Positions 26,826-35,692 are shown, numbered from the stretch's first letter. The stretch is DNA of 40,135 nucleotides from Ferrovibrio sp. (GCF_017994015.1 NZ_JAGOLP010000031.1:1-40135); one strand, 5' to 3'. Translations and numbers: made by a program. Notes: generated by a model not told the origin, from the sequence alone.

Positions 26826-27622
26826 GCGAGCGACATGACGGCATCGACGAGGCCATGCTGCATGCCTATGTGGATGACCGGCTGAGCGCCGCCGAGCGCG
26901 CCCGGGTGGAAGCCTTTCTGCAACGCGATGCCGGCGCGGCCCTGCGTGTGGCAGCCTGGCAACAGCAGACCGCCGCCCTGCGCGGGCATTTTGCGCCGCT
27001 GCTGGACGAGCCGGTGCCGCAGGCCATGCTGGCTGCTTTGCACCGCCGCCCGGCCGGGCCATGGCAACGTGCGTGGCAAACCACGCGCCGTCAGTTGCCG
27101 CGCATCGCCGCTTTGCTGGTTGTGGCGGTGCTCGGCGCCGGACTGGGCTGGTGGGGCCGTGGCGCACTGCCCAGCGGCGCCGGCACACCGCTGCCGCGCG
27201 AAGCGGCCCGCGCGCATCTGATCTATACGGCAGAAGTGCTGCACCCGGTGGAAGTGGCTGCCGCCGAAGAGAAGCATCTGGTGGCCTGGCTGTCGAAACG
27301 GCTGGGCACGCAGTTGAAGGTTCCGCAACTGGCCGAAGCGGGCTTCAGCCTGGTTGGCGGCCGCCTGTTGCCAGCCAGTGGCCCGGTTGCCACAAGTGGC
27401 GTGGCCGCACAATTCATGTATGAAAACAAGCGCGGCGAACGGCTGACACTATATGTGAGGGCGGGCGAGAGCGGCACCGACACAGCGTTTCATTTCAGCG
27501 AGCAGCAAGGCGCCGCCGGCTTCTACTGGGTGGATGGCGGCTATGGTTACGCACTGCTGGGCGGCCTCGACCGCAACCGCCTGCTGCCTATTGCCCGCAT
27601 GGTCTATCAACAACTGAACTGA
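26822..27622 (+). CDS. membrane anti-sigma factor
   Basis: A 266-aa single-span protein coupled to the sigma gene by a 4-bp overlap. The N-terminal cytoplasmic part (about 1-90) has MLHAYVDDRLSAAERARVEAFL, typical of anti-sigma domains, but it lacks the HxxxCxxC zinc motif. A membrane span follows at about 95-112 (IAALLVVAVLGAGLGWW), then a periplasmic domain of about 150 residues that would receive the signal. Known family role: it holds the ECF sigma at the membrane until stress. The periplasmic domain may contact the lipoprotein encoded just upstream; that is inference. Confidence 0.88.
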   Translation: MSERHDGIDEAMLHAYVDDRLSAAERARVEAFLQRDAGAALRVAAWQQQTAALRGHFAPLLDEPVPQAMLAALHRRPAGPWQRAWQTTRRQLPRIAALLVVAVLGAGLGWWGRGALPSGAGTPLPREAARAHLIYTAEVLHPVEVAAAEEKHLVAWLSKRLGTQLKVPQLAEAGFSLVGGRLLPASGPVATSGVAAQFMYENKRGERLTLYVRAGESGTDTAFHFSEQQGAAGFYWVDGGYGYALLGGLDRNRLLPIARMVYQQLN

Positions 27623-27625
27623 GCT

Positions 27626-29350
27626 TCACTTGCGCTTGAGTGTGAAGGCGCCGGGGTCGAGATGATTGCCGCCCGGCGCCGCCACCGCAATCCGCTCGGC
27701 CCAGCTATGCATATCGGGTTCGGGCCGGCCAAACAGCCAGCCCTGGCCGTAATCAATACCAAAATCGAGCAGCAGGCGGGCCTGATCCTCGGTCTCGATC
27801 ATTTCGGCCACAGTACCGATCTTCAATTCCTTGCACAGCCACACCATGCCGCGCAAAATAGCGCGGTCGCGCTCCTTTTCGCGCGATTGCAGCGCCTTCA
27901 CATAGGCGCCGTCGATCTTGACGAAATTCACTTCCAGCGCCTGCAAATACGGGAAAGACGCAGCGCCGGCGCCGAAATCATCGAGACAGACGGCATGGCC
28001 GTCCTGGCGCAACTGCCGCACCGCATTGCCGGCCAGCACCAGATCGGTGATCTGCGTCGATTCGGTGATCTCGAAGATCAGTTGTTTGCGCAGGTCGGCA
28101 TCATGCGCCAGCAATTCACGCAGCGCGCCGATGAATACAGTGCTTTCCAGGCTATGGCCGGAAAGATTGACCGCCACTTCCGGGTATTGACCACGCTTGC
28201 GCGCTTCATGCAGTTCATCCACCACGCGCTGCACCACGGCCAGATCAAATTCGCCGATCAGATGCACACCTTCGGCCAGCCGGATGGTCTCGAATGGCGA
28301 CTGATCGTCACCAAAACGCACCAGGGCCTCGTAATGATGCAGCTTGCGATCGGAAAGCGCCACAATGGGCTGAAACACCATCTGGAAATCGCGCTGGCTG
28401 ACGGTGGAGCGCAGCGCGCGCACCCGCGACACGGTTTCCGACAACAAAAGCTTGAGGCTTTCCTCGGTATTGCGGAACGAAAGCCCGGCCGCGCCCTGGG
28501 CAGCAAAACGCTGCACGGCAAAGGCCATCGCCGAAGCCGCATCCTCGTCGCTCATGCCCTTGGTGTGTAGATCCAGCGTGGCGCCCTGCACCCCAAGGGC
28601 CTGCGCTGTGGCGGCGGCCGGATTGGCCTTGGCCACCAGCTGGCGCACTTTCTCGGCCATCGCCGCCTGATCGACGCTGCCGGCATGCAGGATGGAATAT
28701 TTCTCGGCATCAATCAGCCCGGCAGTATCGCCGCCAATCGATTTGGAACGCAGCAAGGCGCCAACATCGCCCAGCAAGGCGGCCTGTTGCGCCGGCGGCA
28801 ATTCCTGGCTGATCTGCTTCAGGCCAACAATTTCCAGCAGCGTGATCTTGACCTCTGACCCCAATTCACGCGCCAGCTTAAGCCGATCACCAGCCCGTTC
28901 CTCAAAATCCGCAGCGGTCAGCAAACCGGTCTGATAATCGCGCTTGTTCTGCAATGCCGCTTCGGCCATCGGCAGGCGGGCGGCGGATAGGGTCAGATAA
29001 TACCGCCCCTCGCTGCGCGGCAGGCAGCAGCCGCCCAGCACGCATAATACTGCCGACTGACCGGCTGCCGCTGCGGCAAGCCGGATCGTCACCGGCTCGA
29101 TGCGGCTGCCGATGCCCAGCGAGGCGAGCAGATTGAGCAGGAAATGCCGGTCTGATTCGTCAATCAGCGGCCCGAGCTGGCGGCCAACCAGTTCCGCTGC
29201 GTCAACGCCGAGCAATTGCCGACCGGCGCCGGAGGCATAGGAAATGCGGCCATCCTCGGCCACTTCCAGCATCAGATCGGCGGCGGAAAAGGCAAAGGCA
29301 ACAAACCGGTCGCGTTCCGCGCGCATGTCCCTGGCTGCGCCGCCGCTCAT
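27626..29350 (-). CDS. PAS - degenerate GGDEF - EAL cyclic-di-GMP phosphodiesterase
   Basis: A 574-aa cytoplasmic protein. A PAS-like domain (about 10-100: ADLMLEVAEDGRISYASGAG) is followed by a GGDEF-like domain (about 135-290) that lacks a GG(D/E)EF signature, so it is likely inactive or regulatory. The EAL domain (about 318-565) keeps the key residues: YEALVRF (Glu about 341), NLSGHS, FEITEST, DDFGAG, KIDGA, AEMIET and QGWLFGRPEP. It is therefore probably an active c-di-GMP phosphodiesterase. The ATG at 29350 has a GAAGGAAG site; one 27 codons earlier is possible. It ends 3 bp from the convergent anti-sigma gene. Confidence 0.92.
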   Translation of the reverse strand: MSGGAARDMRAERDRFVAFAFSAADLMLEVAEDGRISYASGAGRQLLGVDAAELVGRQLGPLIDESDRHFLLNLLASLGIGSRIEPVTIRLAAAAAGQSAVLCVLGGCCLPRSEGRYYLTLSAARLPMAEAALQNKRDYQTGLLTAADFEERAGDRLKLARELGSEVKITLLEIVGLKQISQELPPAQQAALLGDVGALLRSKSIGGDTAGLIDAEKYSILHAGSVDQAAMAEKVRQLVAKANPAAATAQALGVQGATLDLHTKGMSDEDAASAMAFAVQRFAAQGAAGLSFRNTEESLKLLLSETVSRVRALRSTVSQRDFQMVFQPIVALSDRKLHHYEALVRFGDDQSPFETIRLAEGVHLIGEFDLAVVQRVVDELHEARKRGQYPEVAVNLSGHSLESTVFIGALRELLAHDADLRKQLIFEITESTQITDLVLAGNAVRQLRQDGHAVCLDDFGAGAASFPYLQALEVNFVKIDGAYVKALQSREKERDRAILRGMVWLCKELKIGTVAEMIETEDQARLLLDFGIDYGQGWLFGRPEPDMHSWAERIAVAAPGGNHLDPGAFTLKRK

Positions 29351-29451
29351 ACCCGCTTCCTTCGCTCGCTGTGCATGTTCGCTTGGTGGTGGTGACGCCA
29401 CTGTGCCAGACAAGGCGCCCGCCAGCAACATGGATAGGCGCGTTCACGCTG

Positions 29452-29480
29452 TTGAAACGCCGCCCGCAGCAACTTAGATT
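29452..29480 (+). promoter_or_regulatory. sigma70-like promoter of the acyl-CoA ligase gene
   Basis: TTGAAA (29452-29457), a 17-bp spacer and TAGATT (29475-29480), followed 54 bp later by the start codon with a GGGAGGG ribosome site. Good match and spacing, predicted only. Confidence 0.5.
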
Positions 29481-29533
29481 AGATAGCATCAAAACATCGG
29501 GCCGGCCTTTCGGCACCGCAGGGAGGGACATTC

Positions 29534-31249
29534 ATGACCGCGCCATTCTGGGAAAAGTCGTATCCTGAAGGGGTGAAGTGGGCGCTCGATATTCAGCCCA
29601 AGCCGATCTGGAGCATTCTGGATGAGGCGGTGGCGAAATTCGCCCCCAAGCCATTCCTGGAATTCATGGGCAAGAAACTGACCTATGCCGCCGTGTCTGA
29701 TCTGGTGGACCGTGCCGCCAAGGGGTTTCAGGCTCTGGGCGTCGGCCCTGGTGTGCATGTTGGCCTATTCCTGCCCAACACGCCGCATTATCCGATCCTG
29801 TTCTTCGGCATTCTCAAGGCCGGTGGCCGGGTGGTGAATTACAGCCCGCTCGATGCCGAACGCGAGCTGCGCTACAAGATCGAGGATAGCCAGACCGACA
29901 TCATCTGCACGCTCGACCTCAACGCGCTGTACCCCAATATCGCCAAGATGCTGGGCACCACGCGGCTGAAAAAGGTGGTGGTGGGCGGCCTGCCCGACGT
30001 GCTGCCCTTCCCGAAGAATTTCCTGTTCCCGCTGCTCAAGGGCAAGGAAATCGCCAATGTGCCGAAGGACGACCGCCATGTGCGGTTTTCCGACCTGGTG
30101 GCCAATGACGGCCGCTACACGCCGCATGCGGTGAAAAACCCGGCCGACGAAGTGGCGATCCTGCAATATACCGGCGGCACCACCGGTGTGCCGAAAGGCG
30201 CCATGCTGACCCATGGCAACATCACCGCCACGGTGCAGATGTATTGCTCCTGGACGGCACAGAACAAGGCGCTCAATCTGACCGATGGCGAAGAGCGCGC
30301 CTTGATGGTGCTGCCGATGTTTCACATCTACGGCCTCAGTGCGGTGCTGCTGCGCATGATGGTGCTGGGCGCCGAGATGGTGCTGCATCCGCGCTTTGAC
30401 CTGCAAGCCGTGATCCAGGATCTGCATAAGAAGAAGATCACCATCTTCCCCGGCGTGCCGACCATGTATGCCGCCATCATCGGCCTCAAGAACATCAAGG
30501 ATTACGATCTTTCAGCGCTGAAATTCTGCGCATCCGGCGGTGCGCCGCTGCCGGTGGAAGTGCAGGACAAGTTCGAGGAACTGACCGGCCACAAGATGAT
30601 CGAAGGCTGGGGCATGACCGAAACGTCGCCGGCCGGCACTCAGACGGTGTATGGCGGCCAGCGGCGGCGCGGCTCCTGCGGCCTGCCGCTGCCGGGCATC
30701 ACGATGGAGATCGTGGATGTGGAAGACCCGCTCAAGGTGCTGGGCATTGGCGAACGCGGTGAAATCTGCATCAAGGGCCCGAATGTGATGAAGGGCTACT
30801 GGAACAAGCCGGAAGCCACCGAGGAGGCTTTTGCCGGCGGCCGCTTCCATACCGGCGATGTGGGCTATATCGACGAGGATGGCTATATCTTCATCGTTGA
30901 CCGCAAGAAGGACATGATCCTGTCAGGCGGCTTCAACGTCTATCCGCGTAATATCGAGGAAGCCATCTACGAGCATCCCAGCGTGGAGGAATGCACCGTG
31001 ATCGGCGTGCCGGACCAGTATCGCGGCCAGTCCGCCAAGGCCTTCATCAAGCTGAAGCCGGGCGCGCCGAGTTTTGATTTCGAGGCTCTCAAGAGCTTCC
31101 TCAAGGACAAGCTCGGCAAGCATGAAATGCCGGTGGCGATGGAAATCCGCGAAGCCCTGCCCAAGACCCTGATCGGCAAATTGTCGAAGAAGGAATTGGT
31201 TGAGGAAGAGAAGAAGAAGTATGAGGCGGCGCAGAAGGCCACAGGCTGA
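29534..31249 (+). CDS. fadD: long-chain fatty acid-CoA ligase
   Basis: A 571-aa adenylate-forming enzyme of normal FadD length. Seen: ATP-binding YTGGTTGVPKGAM at 212-224, the acyl-binding region LPMFHIYGL, EGWGMTETSPAG (A5), FHTGDVGYIDEDGYIFIVDRKKD (A7-A8 hinge) given here in two parts as TGDVGYIDEDGY and FIVDRKKDMI, and the C-terminal catalytic Lys in KTLIGKLSKKEL. It activates fatty acids to acyl-CoA with ATP at the inner membrane face. Chain length is not deducible. The hydratase/dehydrogenase at 10626 acts in the same pathway but is 19 kb away. The next hydrolase gene starts inside its end. Confidence 0.92.
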   Translation: MTAPFWEKSYPEGVKWALDIQPKPIWSILDEAVAKFAPKPFLEFMGKKLTYAAVSDLVDRAAKGFQALGVGPGVHVGLFLPNTPHYPILFFGILKAGGRVVNYSPLDAERELRYKIEDSQTDIICTLDLNALYPNIAKMLGTTRLKKVVVGGLPDVLPFPKNFLFPLLKGKEIANVPKDDRHVRFSDLVANDGRYTPHAVKNPADEVAILQYTGGTTGVPKGAMLTHGNITATVQMYCSWTAQNKALNLTDGEERALMVLPMFHIYGLSAVLLRMMVLGAEMVLHPRFDLQAVIQDLHKKKITIFPGVPTMYAAIIGLKNIKDYDLSALKFCASGGAPLPVEVQDKFEELTGHKMIEGWGMTETSPAGTQTVYGGQRRRGSCGLPLPGITMEIVDVEDPLKVLGIGERGEICIKGPNVMKGYWNKPEATEEAFAGGRFHTGDVGYIDEDGYIFIVDRKKDMILSGGFNVYPRNIEEAIYEHPSVEECTVIGVPDQYRGQSAKAFIKLKPGAPSFDFEALKSFLKDKLGKHEMPVAMEIREALPKTLIGKLSKKELVEEEKKKYEAAQKATG

Positions 31250-32477
31250 ACCCGACTTGCGCAACCACCTGACATACGGCGGCGGGCGCAGGCTTGCCGC
31301 CGTTTTGTTTTGTGCCCTGCTGCTGGTGGCCGGCACCGCCTGGGGCCGCGAACCGCCGGACCAGCGCCACCCGCGCCACCTGCAACCCGGCCCGCCGGAC
31401 CCATCGCTCTATGACTTCAAGCCGGCCAGTTTTCCTGCCGGCTTGCCGGCGATGGCGCCGCGCGGCCCAGCCGCCGCCAAGGGCCTGGTGATCTGGCATC
31501 ATGGCCGCAGCCTGAATGACGAGGCGGTGGCCATAGCGCCGCCGGTGCTGTGGCTGATGGCCAGCGAGGGCTGGGATGTTTATGCCCAACATCGGCTCGG
31601 CACCCATGACGTGCTGAACGTGGCCCTGCGCATCGTCGGCGCCGGCCTGGATGCCGGCCGGGCGCTGGGTTATCGCCGCATCCTGCTGGCCGGGCAATCG
31701 GTCGGCGGCTGGCTCGCCCTGGGCGAGACGGCGCGGCGCGACCAGCCCGGCCAGGTGCGGCCCGAGGCTGTGCTGGCGCTGGCCCCGGCCGCCTTTGGCA
31801 TGCCGCATGAACGGCCGGACTGGCGCCGCAACGATACCGGCCTGCGCGATATCTGGGAGGTGATGCGCGGCCGGCAGGTGGCGCTGATGCTGGCGTTTTT
31901 TGCCGATGACCCCTTTTTCGAGCGCAGCGAGCCGGCCAGCCGTGGCCCCTGGGCGCAACGCCGGCTGCGCGAACTGGGCCTGCCCGCCCTGGTGCTGGAC
32001 CGCCCGGCGCCGGAGGTGCTGCATGGCCATAGCGCAGGGCTGACCCTGCCCTTTGCGCGCCGTTTCGGCCCCTGCCTGGTGCTGCTGGCCGAGCAGGGCA
32101 AGCCGCCGCCCTGCCAGGATGGCGAGCGCGCCGCCATCACCACCTTTGGCCTCACCGCCGCGGCGACCAGTGCCGCAAGCGATGCCTGGACCGGCCTCTG
32201 GCAAGGCACCAGCGGCGAAGGCCGCTATCTGCTGTTGCAGATCGGCCCGGCCCGGCCCGGCCAACCGCAGCGCGACGCCGTGTATGGCATTGGCCGCAAC
32301 CTGAGCAATAGCGTGTCGCAACAGGCATTCAGCCTGACCAGCGAGGGCAACCGGCTGCGCTGGGCCCAGGGAACCCAAAGCCTGGACCTGCAACGCCAAC
32401 CGGATGGCCGCCTGCGGCTGCACCTGCAAAATGGCAACCAGCCGGCCGCCGAAAGCTGGCTGCGTCGCCTCGACTAA
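31221..32477 (+). CDS. secreted alpha/beta-hydrolase-like protein
   Basis: A 418-aa product. A strongly basic N-terminus precedes a hydrophobic run LAAVLFCALLLVAGTAW, a probable signal peptide or anchor. The mature region has VIWHHGRSLNDE and a nucleophile elbow GQSVGG with Ser at about residue 160, so it is a serine hydrolase-like fold; the C-terminal 100 residues (from about TGLWQGTSGEGRYLL) form an extra strand-rich domain. Start is uncertain: ATG 31221 (used; 29-bp overlap with the ligase gene, purine-rich site), TTG 31257 just after the ligase stop, or TTG 31200. Probably cotranscribed with the acyl-CoA ligase. The substrate is unknown. Confidence 0.75.
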   Translation: MRRRRRPQAEPDLRNHLTYGGGRRLAAVLFCALLLVAGTAWGREPPDQRHPRHLQPGPPDPSLYDFKPASFPAGLPAMAPRGPAAAKGLVIWHHGRSLNDEAVAIAPPVLWLMASEGWDVYAQHRLGTHDVLNVALRIVGAGLDAGRALGYRRILLAGQSVGGWLALGETARRDQPGQVRPEAVLALAPAAFGMPHERPDWRRNDTGLRDIWEVMRGRQVALMLAFFADDPFFERSEPASRGPWAQRRLRELGLPALVLDRPAPEVLHGHSAGLTLPFARRFGPCLVLLAEQGKPPPCQDGERAAITTFGLTAAATSAASDAWTGLWQGTSGEGRYLLLQIGPARPGQPQRDAVYGIGRNLSNSVSQQAFSLTSEGNRLRWAQGTQSLDLQRQPDGRLRLHLQNGNQPAAESWLRRLD

Positions 32478-33343
32478 CCGCGCCAGTTCATCAGCACCAG
32501 GCCGGCGCCCACCGCCATGGCGGCGAGCAGCCGGCGCGGCCCGAAGCCTTCGCCCAAGAGCAGCGCACCAATCGCCGCCGCGAAGATCACACTGGTTTCG
32601 CGTAAACTGGCGACATGCGCCGCGCCGCCCTTGGTGAAGGCCCACATGGCGATGCCATAACCCAGCGTGGCCACCACGCCGCCGGCCAGGCCACGTTTCC
32701 AGCCGCGCCGCGCCGCCGAGAGAAATTCCGTGCCGCGTGTGGCAAAGGCAAACACCGCCACCCAGGGGCCTTCAACGATATTGAGCCAGGCGATATAGGC
32801 CATTGGATCGCCGGCTGCGCGCACCCCACGGCCGTCAAACACCAGATAGCCGGCAATGGTGCAGCCGGTGAGAACGGCATAAAGCAGCGCATGGCGCCGT
32901 TCGGCCGGGCTGCCGCGATACGGCCCGAAAGCCAGGCTGGCAATGCCGAGCGAGATGATACAGGCGCCCAGCATCTCGCGCCCCGATAATGGCTCGGCAA
33001 ACACCAGGCCGGAGAGCAACGCCACCGCCAGCGGCCCCATGCCGCGCGCGATGGGATAGACTTGGCTGAGATCGCCATGGCGATAGGCTTTCAGCAAACA
33101 GGTATAATAGGCGCAATGGATCAACGCCGAGCCGCAGAGCCAGCCCCAGGCCTCGGCGCCCATGCCGGCGCCGAATGGATCGTTGGTGAAGGGCAGCAGG
33201 CACAGCCCCATCGCCACCCCGGCCAGCATCACCAAAGCCATGCTGGTCTGCCGGTCGGTATCGGATTTCACCACTGCATTCCAACTGGCATGCAACAGCG
33301 CGGCGAGCAGCACAAGCGCCGCTACAACAGGATCGAGGGCCAT
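32474..33343 (-). CDS. EamA/DMT family transporter
   Basis: A 289-aa membrane protein with about ten spans in two EamA-like halves. The N-half begins VVAALVLLAALLHASWNA with the typical HASWNA, and contains VYPIARGMGPLAVALLSG; the C-half ends RETSVIFAAAIGALLLGEGF and LLAAMAVGAGLVLMN. Both repeats carry the family pattern. It probably exports or imports a small metabolite across the inner membrane. The stop overlaps the convergent hydrolase stop by 4 bp. It is divergent from the dienelactone hydrolase gene across 124 bp with nested palindromes. Confidence 0.9.
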   Translation of the reverse strand: MALDPVVAALVLLAALLHASWNAVVKSDTDRQTSMALVMLAGVAMGLCLLPFTNDPFGAGMGAEAWGWLCGSALIHCAYYTCLLKAYRHGDLSQVYPIARGMGPLAVALLSGLVFAEPLSGREMLGACIISLGIASLAFGPYRGSPAERRHALLYAVLTGCTIAGYLVFDGRGVRAAGDPMAYIAWLNIVEGPWVAVFAFATRGTEFLSAARRGWKRGLAGGVVATLGYGIAMWAFTKGGAAHVASLRETSVIFAAAIGALLLGEGFGPRRLLAAMAVGAGLVLMNWRG

Positions 33344-33383
33344 GGGAAATGCGTGCGACGCTTGTGTTAAGGATTATTGCGAG

Positions 33384-33437
33384 ACGATGACGATCATGCC
33401 ACGGTAACAAAAATCCGTCATTACGGATCATCATCGT
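33384..33437. repeat. nested palindromes between EamA and dienelactone hydrolase genes
   Basis: ACGATGACGATC (33384-33395) and GATCATCATCGT (33426-33437) are inverted with one mismatch; inside lies ATCCGT/ACGGAT (33413-33418, 33423-33428). The position between divergent genes suggests operator sites, but no regulator is encoded alongside. Confidence 0.4.
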
Positions 33438-33467
33438 GATTGGTCTAGTTGCAGGAGGGAAAATCCC

Positions 33468-34133
33468 ATGGGCGCGTTCACCCATCTCACCGCCGAGGAC
33501 GGCCATCGTTTCAGCGCCTATATCGCCGAACCCAGCGGCAGCCCGAAGGGCGGCCTGGTGGTGGTGCAGGAGATATTCGGCGTCAACAGCCATATCCGCA
33601 GCGTGGCTGAAGGCTATGCCGCCGAGGGCTATTACTGCGTGGCGCCGGCCTTGTTTGACCGCGTGCAGCGCGATGTGGAACTGGGCTACAGCGCCGAGGA
33701 CATTGCCGCCGGCCGCGAGCTGCGCGGCAAACTCTCCTGGGCCGATGTGCTCAAGGAAACCAACACCGCCATCGCCGCCGCCAGCCAGGCCGGCAAGGTG
33801 GGCATGGTGGGCTATTGTTTCGGCGGCTCGGTCACCTGGCTCGCCGCCTGCGCCGCCACCGGCCTGGCGGCGGCCAGCGGCTATTACGGCGGCAACTGGG
33901 CCGAACTGGCCGAACAGGTGCCGGCCTGCCCGACCCTGCTGCATTTCGGCGCCAAGGACAAGATGATCCCGCTCAGCGTGGCCGAGGGCATGAAGGCGCG
34001 CCATCCCAGCATCGCGGTGCATAGCTATGATGCCGATCACGGCTTCAACTGCGACCAGCGCGGCAGCCATGATGCCTTCGCCGCCGCCCTGGCGCGCCGC
34101 CGCACACTCGGGCTGTTCGAGGCGGTGCTGTAG
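33468..34133 (+). CDS. dienelactone hydrolase family protein
   Basis: A 221-aa alpha/beta hydrolase with the Cys-type nucleophile elbow GYCFGG (Cys117), Asp164 in GAKDKMIP and His191 in DADHGF: the Cys-Asp-His triad of dienelactone hydrolases. EIFGVN near residues 35-40 is also typical. Known family reaction: opening dienelactones in chlorocatechol breakdown, but most genomic copies have other or unknown ester substrates; no aromatic pathway genes are nearby. The ATG follows a strong AGGAGGG site. It is cytoplasmic and apparently monocistronic. Confidence 0.93.
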   Translation: MGAFTHLTAEDGHRFSAYIAEPSGSPKGGLVVVQEIFGVNSHIRSVAEGYAAEGYYCVAPALFDRVQRDVELGYSAEDIAAGRELRGKLSWADVLKETNTAIAAASQAGKVGMVGYCFGGSVTWLAACAATGLAAASGYYGGNWAELAEQVPACPTLLHFGAKDKMIPLSVAEGMKARHPSIAVHSYDADHGFNCDQRGSHDAFAAALARRRTLGLFEAVL

Positions 34134-34155
34134 GGCGGGCTGTAGGGCTGCGGCT

Positions 34156-35025
34156 TCAAGGCTCACCAGGGATTTGGGGGTCTGGCGTCAGGCTCCAGCC
34201 CGGCCCCATCTCCTGGCCCCAATATTCCGGCATAATCGGCACAAACAGGCCGTGGTAATAGAGCGCTTCGCAGCCCTCCGGCACCACTTGCGGCGGCTTG
34301 GCCGCTGCTGCCCGGCGCTTCATATCAACATCCTGGGGCTTCGCGGCGGCTTCCCAGGGCTTCGCGTCTGTTGCGCCCGGCTTCGTGGCGCTTCCCGGAC
34401 ATTCCGGGGTTTTTGTCACAGGCATGGGTGACGGCGAAGCTGGCGCCATGGCCGCGCGGAACTCGCGCCGCGCGGCGACCACATCGCGCATGATCTGGTT
34501 GGCGCTCAGCAGCGCCTGGCTATTCTGTCGCTCATTCTCCAGCCGCGCCGCCGCCTTGCGGTTTGGCGCCGTGGGCCGCCGCGCCGCTGCCGCCAGTTGC
34601 GCGCCGGTCACCTCGGGCAAGGCCGCCACCAGGCGTTCGATGGTTTCGGGCGCCAGATCGGCGCGGGTTAACAGCGCCTCGGCATGGCTGCGGCGCAAGG
34701 CCTGCATCCGCAGGCCATGCAGCAGGCGGTTGCGCTCGGCTTCCTTCTCCACCATGCCACGGAAAATCGCGCTGGCTTTCAGATGGCGCCAAACCCGCGC
34801 CTCGTCACAGCCTAACGCCTCGGCCACCTCGCCGGCCGGCGTGCCGGCAGCCAGCAGCTTGGCCGCCCGCGGCCAGTCATAACGCCGCGGTGACGCCCGG
34901 CCCGACAACCGCACCGGCTCGCGGCGCCAGGATGGCCGGGATTGGGTGGCTGCGGTGTCGCTGGCGAATGGCTCATCACCCGACGGCGGAGCGGCTTCGG
35001 CAACACGCTGTTTGGGAAAAATCAT
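34156..35025 (-). CDS. hypothetical protein with helix-turn-helix-like segment
   Basis: A 289-aa protein I cannot assign. Residues about 45-85 (YDWPRAAKLLAAG then EVAEALGCDEARVWRHLK) resemble an HTH of the kind in terminase small subunits or resolvases. A helical charged middle (about 85-190) and a low-complexity Lys/Pro/Ala stretch with repeated AAKP units follow, and the end (YYHGLFVPIMPEYWGQEMGPGW) is aromatic-rich. ATG 35025 is chosen for its GGAGG site at 5 nt; two in-frame Met codons lie upstream. The phage-like HTH may indicate an old prophage remnant, but no other phage gene is seen. Confidence 0.65.
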   Translation of the reverse strand: MIFPKQRVAEAAPPSGDEPFASDTAATQSRPSWRREPVRLSGRASPRRYDWPRAAKLLAAGTPAGEVAEALGCDEARVWRHLKASAIFRGMVEKEAERNRLLHGLRMQALRRSHAEALLTRADLAPETIERLVAALPEVTGAQLAAAARRPTAPNRKAAARLENERQNSQALLSANQIMRDVVAARREFRAAMAPASPSPMPVTKTPECPGSATKPGATDAKPWEAAAKPQDVDMKRRAAAAKPPQVVPEGCEALYYHGLFVPIMPEYWGQEMGPGWSLTPDPQIPGEP

Positions 35026-35415
35026 CGCGACCTCCATTTTCATGGCCGGCCAGGATAGCATATTTTTGGAACATTAGAAGAACGAATAAATTCCTAAAAA
35101 GCCCAGGACTTGGCATCAAGACAGCAGATCAGCCAACCGTCCCATCCTGTTCGTCATGCCCGGGCTTGCCCCACGACTGCCCGGTTTAATTTTTGTCGGA
35201 GCGTCGAAAGACGCGGCATTGCAGAGGTTTTGGAACTTGGTGCCTTGACCAGACACGAAATCAGCGCTGCTGGAATATCGCGGCGCTCAAATCCACCACC
35301 CTCTCCATCGTCATGCCCGGGCTTGACCCGGGCATCCCATTTTACCAGGAATTCAGCCATATTATTGCAAAACGGGATGCCCGCTTTTGCGGGCAAGACG
35401 ATCTTTTCTTGAGGC
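35026..35415. other. 390-bp stretch without a confident gene
   Basis: It contains an AT-rich start (about 35055-35100, likely the HTH-protein promoter), a lone degenerate half-element at 35152-35182 (CGTCATGCCCGGGCTTG then a broken mirror) and the complete palindromic element at 35309-35400. Reading frames crossing it are made of repeat sequence and look non-coding. Confidence 0.6.
35309..35400 (+). repeat. 92-bp paired palindromic element, copy A
   Basis: It begins CGTCATGCCCGGGCTTGACC, folding into a hairpin (CCCGGG around CTTGA-type centre), then an AT-rich core of about 35 bp, then a second hairpin GCCCGCTTTTGCGGGC and the end AAGACG. The outer ends are inverted (CGTCAT / AAGACG). Such repeats are scattered in alphaproteobacterial intergenic regions (REP/BIME- or MITE-like). 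Copy B at 35693 is the same element in reverse. Confidence 0.75.
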
Positions 35416-35616
35416 TTAAAGTGCAACCCAGCCTGTAATGATCTGGTCAGGATCATCATCAATGCCGGCCGTTAGTGCTGTCATTCGCTGCATATGCGCG
35501 AGGGTAAGCGGATAAACCTTTTCCTCGGGCCGCAATCCGAGGGCAAGGCGAACCGCTTTTGGCAAAATGGCTGGCTGGCCGCGCCCCAGATCAGCGCCTG
35601 TATCAAAGATTGTCAT
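35416..35616 (-). CDS. small hypothetical protein between inverted repeats
   Basis: A possible 66-aa product (MTIFDTGADLGRG to ITGWVAL). No family is recognised and the ribosome site is weak; an in-frame GTG at 35637 is an alternative start. It is the only frame in the interval bounded by the two inverted palindromic elements. It could be a real small gene, a remnant or chance; coding evidence is poor. Confidence 0.3.
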   Translation of the reverse strand: MTIFDTGADLGRGQPAILPKAVRLALGLRPEEKVYPLTLAHMQRMTALTAGIDDDPDQIITGWVAL

Positions 35617-35692
35617 GTGGCCTGATAGCCCAGGCACCAGAATGCAGCAAAGAAAATTGTTTACGGGCTGCCTTGTATTCCCCGCCCTTGCT

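Noticed and set aside
31101..34166. Long minus-strand frames of 514 and 443 codons
   Set aside because: They are shadows of the secreted hydrolase, EamA and dienelactone hydrolase genes, with repetitive Arg/Ala/Gly composition.
35154..35462. 102-codon minus-strand frame
   Set aside because: Most of it is translated palindromic repeat; this frame arises wherever that element occurs.
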